Shown in pieces: positions 60,700-64,000 of a stretch of DNA of 64,000 bases (the stretch's first letter is position 1; each line of letters starts with the position of its first letter). The notes below the pieces were generated by a model. It was not told the origin of the DNA. It made no database searches and was given only the letters and a program-made list of their open reading frames with translations. The DNA comes from Sphagnum compactum (Eukaryota > Bryophyta > Sphagnopsida > Sphagnales): NCBI GenBank assembly GCA_965153455.1, contig OZ234494.1, positions 16,740,001 through 16,804,000 on the forward strand, given 5' to 3'. A program made the translations under genes and the position numbers.

Positions 60700-63600
60700 C
60701 CTTAACAAATTATGCAAATATGAATGAACCAAACTAACACGTTTTGACTTTTCTTTATCAAATTTAATGTGCAAGGTGACATATTGAATAACATTGGGGA
60801 TGTTCTAAGTTGAATAAATTTAAACACATTACATTACATGGACAAGTATGATGGAAAAGATTAGATTCTATAATAATCAATCTTTTAAATGCAAAGGCAT
60901 GTGTTCATGATTTTTAAAAATAGAAACCTTGTCAATAATAATCAATAATGGGCAAAACTACAAATGACATGTTATGCCAATTATAGGAATTGCAAACCTA
61001 AGTCTAGCATATTTTAGCTTGTGAACTTTTTTTCATGTGACGTAAGTTTGGTGAAAAAAAACAAAGACACGTACTACTTTGAAGTTTGCTTCTTCATTCA
61101 CACAATATTTTGACAAGTATTATATTTTCACAAATTGTCATTTTCCATTTTCTTGAACTGAAGTCATACATGTATGGTTGTTTATCACATTAAGAAAAAC
61201 AAACAAAATGTCTTTTAAAAGTTTAGACATGTGAAACAACTAATGTAATTATGGATGATTTGAGCAATAAACATCATTGTCCAAAACTTGCCCTCGATTT
61301 TCAAATTAAACAAGGTGGTTACAATAATGAATGAATGAACATATTCATTAAAAACATTTTAACATCAATTACAAAAGTCGACATGAAAAAACTTCAATTA
61401 GAAGAAACCACCATGCATTGAACAAAAAACCTATTAAAAACAACAGATATGAAATGACAAAAAAAATAAAATCTCACATGACATTATGACAATGAACATT
61501 GTGTATGTGTTAATTAGTGTTGGGTGGGCATTACTTTCATTGTACCCAATAAACATGGCATTTTAAAAATTTGGACCTTTTGGCTTTAATATATATATAT
61601 ATATAAAGCATAGACTTATATTTGTATTGCTCTTACACTTGAAGGCATGCAGTGAAAAAAAATGAATTGTCTATTGGATATGAACCCAAGCATGTGCATT
61701 GACACAATAATCAAATATGCAATAAAAGAAATTCCTTTGATACCAAATTTTTAAAAAAATTACAAAAAATAAATGAAATATCCAATGATTAGAACTAAAG
61801 GTAATAATGAAAGAATGATTACATGATAATTAAATTTAAAAATTGCCTAGAAAGAATCTCCATCATGTAAAATAATTATGGCCTTATATAATCGTCTTTC
61901 ATCATAATAAATGTCACATTAACACATTTGGCCACCCTTTCCATACATTCCCTTAACCCCATGTTCTTTTAGATAATTTTTAATGCAACCCAAGCTGGGT
62001 GGGGACATTTTTCTTTGAATTCAAAAAATACATGAATAAAAATATAAGGTCCCATATATTGGTTGTTGGGTAAATTTTATAATTTAATTATATTTATAAT
62101 AGGATTATTTATATTATAAAAACCAAAATATAATTTTAAAGAGTATGCATTAATCCCTTGTATTATCAATATTTATATACTAAAAATTTTAAGTATTATA
62201 ATTGCTAATAGGTTCAATTAATACTAATAAATTCAATTGATGAAATAGTAAATGCACTAATATTAAACATTGAAGCACATGAAATGAATAATCCTTTCAC
62301 ACCATTGACAATTCAACCATTATGAAAAAGCTTACATTACTTGGGTCTTTTAGTTTATCATCTTTTAATAGTTTAGTTGGAAAATATGTTAAGTACATAT
62401 GGTATGTTAAAAAAACTAGTTTTATTTCATGATCTTACCATGTTCAAGTGCATCCTTGTCACTCCTCACAACGTTAAGGATTAAAATTGAAAAATTAAAC
62501 ATACATAGGGTATCAAAATTTAAGGCATACAAAAATTATAATTACATTTAGGGTGGCTTTAATATGTGTATATTAGAAAATTAGTTAATAATAGGGTGGG
62601 GGAAAAAAAATTACATAATGTCCCCACAAAATACCTTGAAGGACATAGGTAATGTAAAATTTAAACATTTAATGTCACCCTTGGGATTTCACCATGGTAT
62701 CAATAGTAAAAGAGTGCATGATTTCTGGCACATTTGAAATTTCAAATGATGCGCATTTTAAACAATTTTCTTCCAAGGTTAGGAATTTTTCTATTACCAA
62801 TATGGTTACCAATGAAAAGGTAAAATAATTGAATTAAATTTTTTTTTGCAAATTTTCAACATGAGGACAAGCTATAATGACTCACTTTTTTATCATAATG
62901 ACAATTTTTGTGATATGAATGTAAATGCAATGGTTAATCCGTATTTTTCTTGTCATAAATTTTTAATAGGGATTTAATTTGAAATTATTAACTTGAGTAT
63001 GCATATGATGTATGCATTTGTTGTGCATGATTTGCAAAATAAAAAGATACATGGACTTTTAAAGTGAAACATATGAACTATTCACCTTAACAATAAGTTT
63101 AATATATGTACACTTCAAAATGGCTCAATAATTTATATTATAATTGCTAAGGATTCCATTTTAGTTGGACAATTGTTAGTAAAATCAAATTTTAACAATA
63201 TCATTGCATGTCAATTGTTGGTTAATCCTAATGAACTTTTTCTCTTTTTTTTATTGTTGAAAACATGGGTCTTTTCAAAAGTTCATATCACCTTGAATCC
63301 AATATATTATAATCCAATTGGGTAAAAACATAGTCAAAGGAGCCACCCAAGTGAGTGGACACTCCTAAAAACTGCATTTTTGTATGTTTGAAAAATCACA
63401 ACTGAAGCATAATAGTTTGGATTGTCATAAATTTTTTGGGAATATTTTTCATTAATTACAAAGTTTACATGCTCAAAGTTTAACAAAAATCAAAATTTTT
63501 TTTACATGTTCAAAACACTCAAACTTCAAGAGTGGACAATCCTTATTTTTTTCAAACATTTTTTTTGTTTACCACATGTGCACCATTCCTTTTGAAAAAT

Positions 63601-64000
63601 GGAGAAGATTTTAACATTGATGATTAGAAGGGCAAAAGGACTTGAATTGATAAAAAATAATAATTATAATTGATTTGAACACATTTGGCTGAAAAATGTT
63701 TTGACCTTGAAAATTATAAATTTCGAAAATATGCTTTTAACAAAAGTTGTTCATGTTCATATGATAGAAGACATGAATGCATAATATACATAATATAAAA
63801 TCAATTTTAGTCAAAATGTATTTATATCTAAAATGTAGTGTTAAATGGGGTACTTGAAATACAAAATTAAGTTATAAACCAACACAAAAATGACACATGT
63901 CATGTGCAATCCTTGGAAAAAAAACTTTTACCTTGGCACCCCTAGTTCACCCAATTGTCAAGGTATTTTGTTTTCATTCATTTGAGAACAATTGGGTTTT
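60700..64000. other. AT-rich DNA without a recognised gene
   Basis: No frame of note on either strand. A (TA)n run lies at 61589-61605. The rest is homopolymer-rich, low-complexity sequence. Confidence 0.4.

Noticed and set aside
1-64000. tRNA, rRNA, CRISPR arrays and LTR retrotransposon polyproteins
   Set aside because: I looked for tRNA T-loop patterns, rRNA-like blocks, regular spacer arrays and reverse transcriptase or integrase motifs and saw none that I could support by eye.

Overview
This window is nuclear DNA of a land plant. The evidence is many short introns with GT/AG borders, plant-type family-1 glycosyltransferases with a PSPG box, a SPOT1-like (DUF7906) membrane protein, a Yippee-like zinc protein, telomere-type CCCTAA boxes, and decayed PIF/Harbinger and CACTA transposons. 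The introns are short and the two glycosyltransferases are an unusual pair. A non-seed plant (moss, liverwort, hornwort or lycophyte) seems more likely than a flowering plant, but the sequence alone does not settle the species.

Layout. 1-2500: no secure gene; weak spliced open frames at the left edge and a 61-bp tandem repeat. 2509-4305 (-): an unrecognised two-exon 3' fragment, then a nuclear gene for a stand-alone LAGLIDADG protein with a likely organelle-targeting leader. 4306-5291: divergent promoter region carrying four CCCTAA units. 5292-14455 (+): a 26-exon gene for a 952-residue secretory-pathway membrane protein, with a 9-nt microexon. 15249-18185 (-): UDP-glycosyltransferase A, three exons. 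19646-20055 (+): two exons of a broken DUF1350 alpha/beta-hydrolase-like gene. 20060-37170: AT-rich, repeat-laden DNA holding a dead Harbinger transposase (about 23500-24200) and a 1.37-kb non-autonomous CACTA element with a 3-bp target duplication (24544-25915). 37175-40084 (-): UDP-glycosyltransferase B, paralogue of A with introns at the same places. 40085-55424: no secure gene; repeats, hairpins and microsatellites. 55425-57686 (+): a five-exon Yippee-like gene. 57687-64000: AT-rich DNA without a recognisable gene.

The genes do not form one pathway. Glycosyltransferases A and B look like an old tandem duplication pushed about 19 kb apart by repeat growth. The LAGLIDADG gene and the DUF7906 gene are head to head and could share a promoter region. 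I found no convincing new multi-gene system. The items most worth a second look are the stand-alone nuclear LAGLIDADG protein, the 9-nt microexon and nearby phase-compatible alternative exon, the CACTA element, and a repeat family present in opposite orientations at 21784-22110 and 43440-43762. All exon models were read by hand from splice borders and reading-phase continuity; none has been checked against transcripts.
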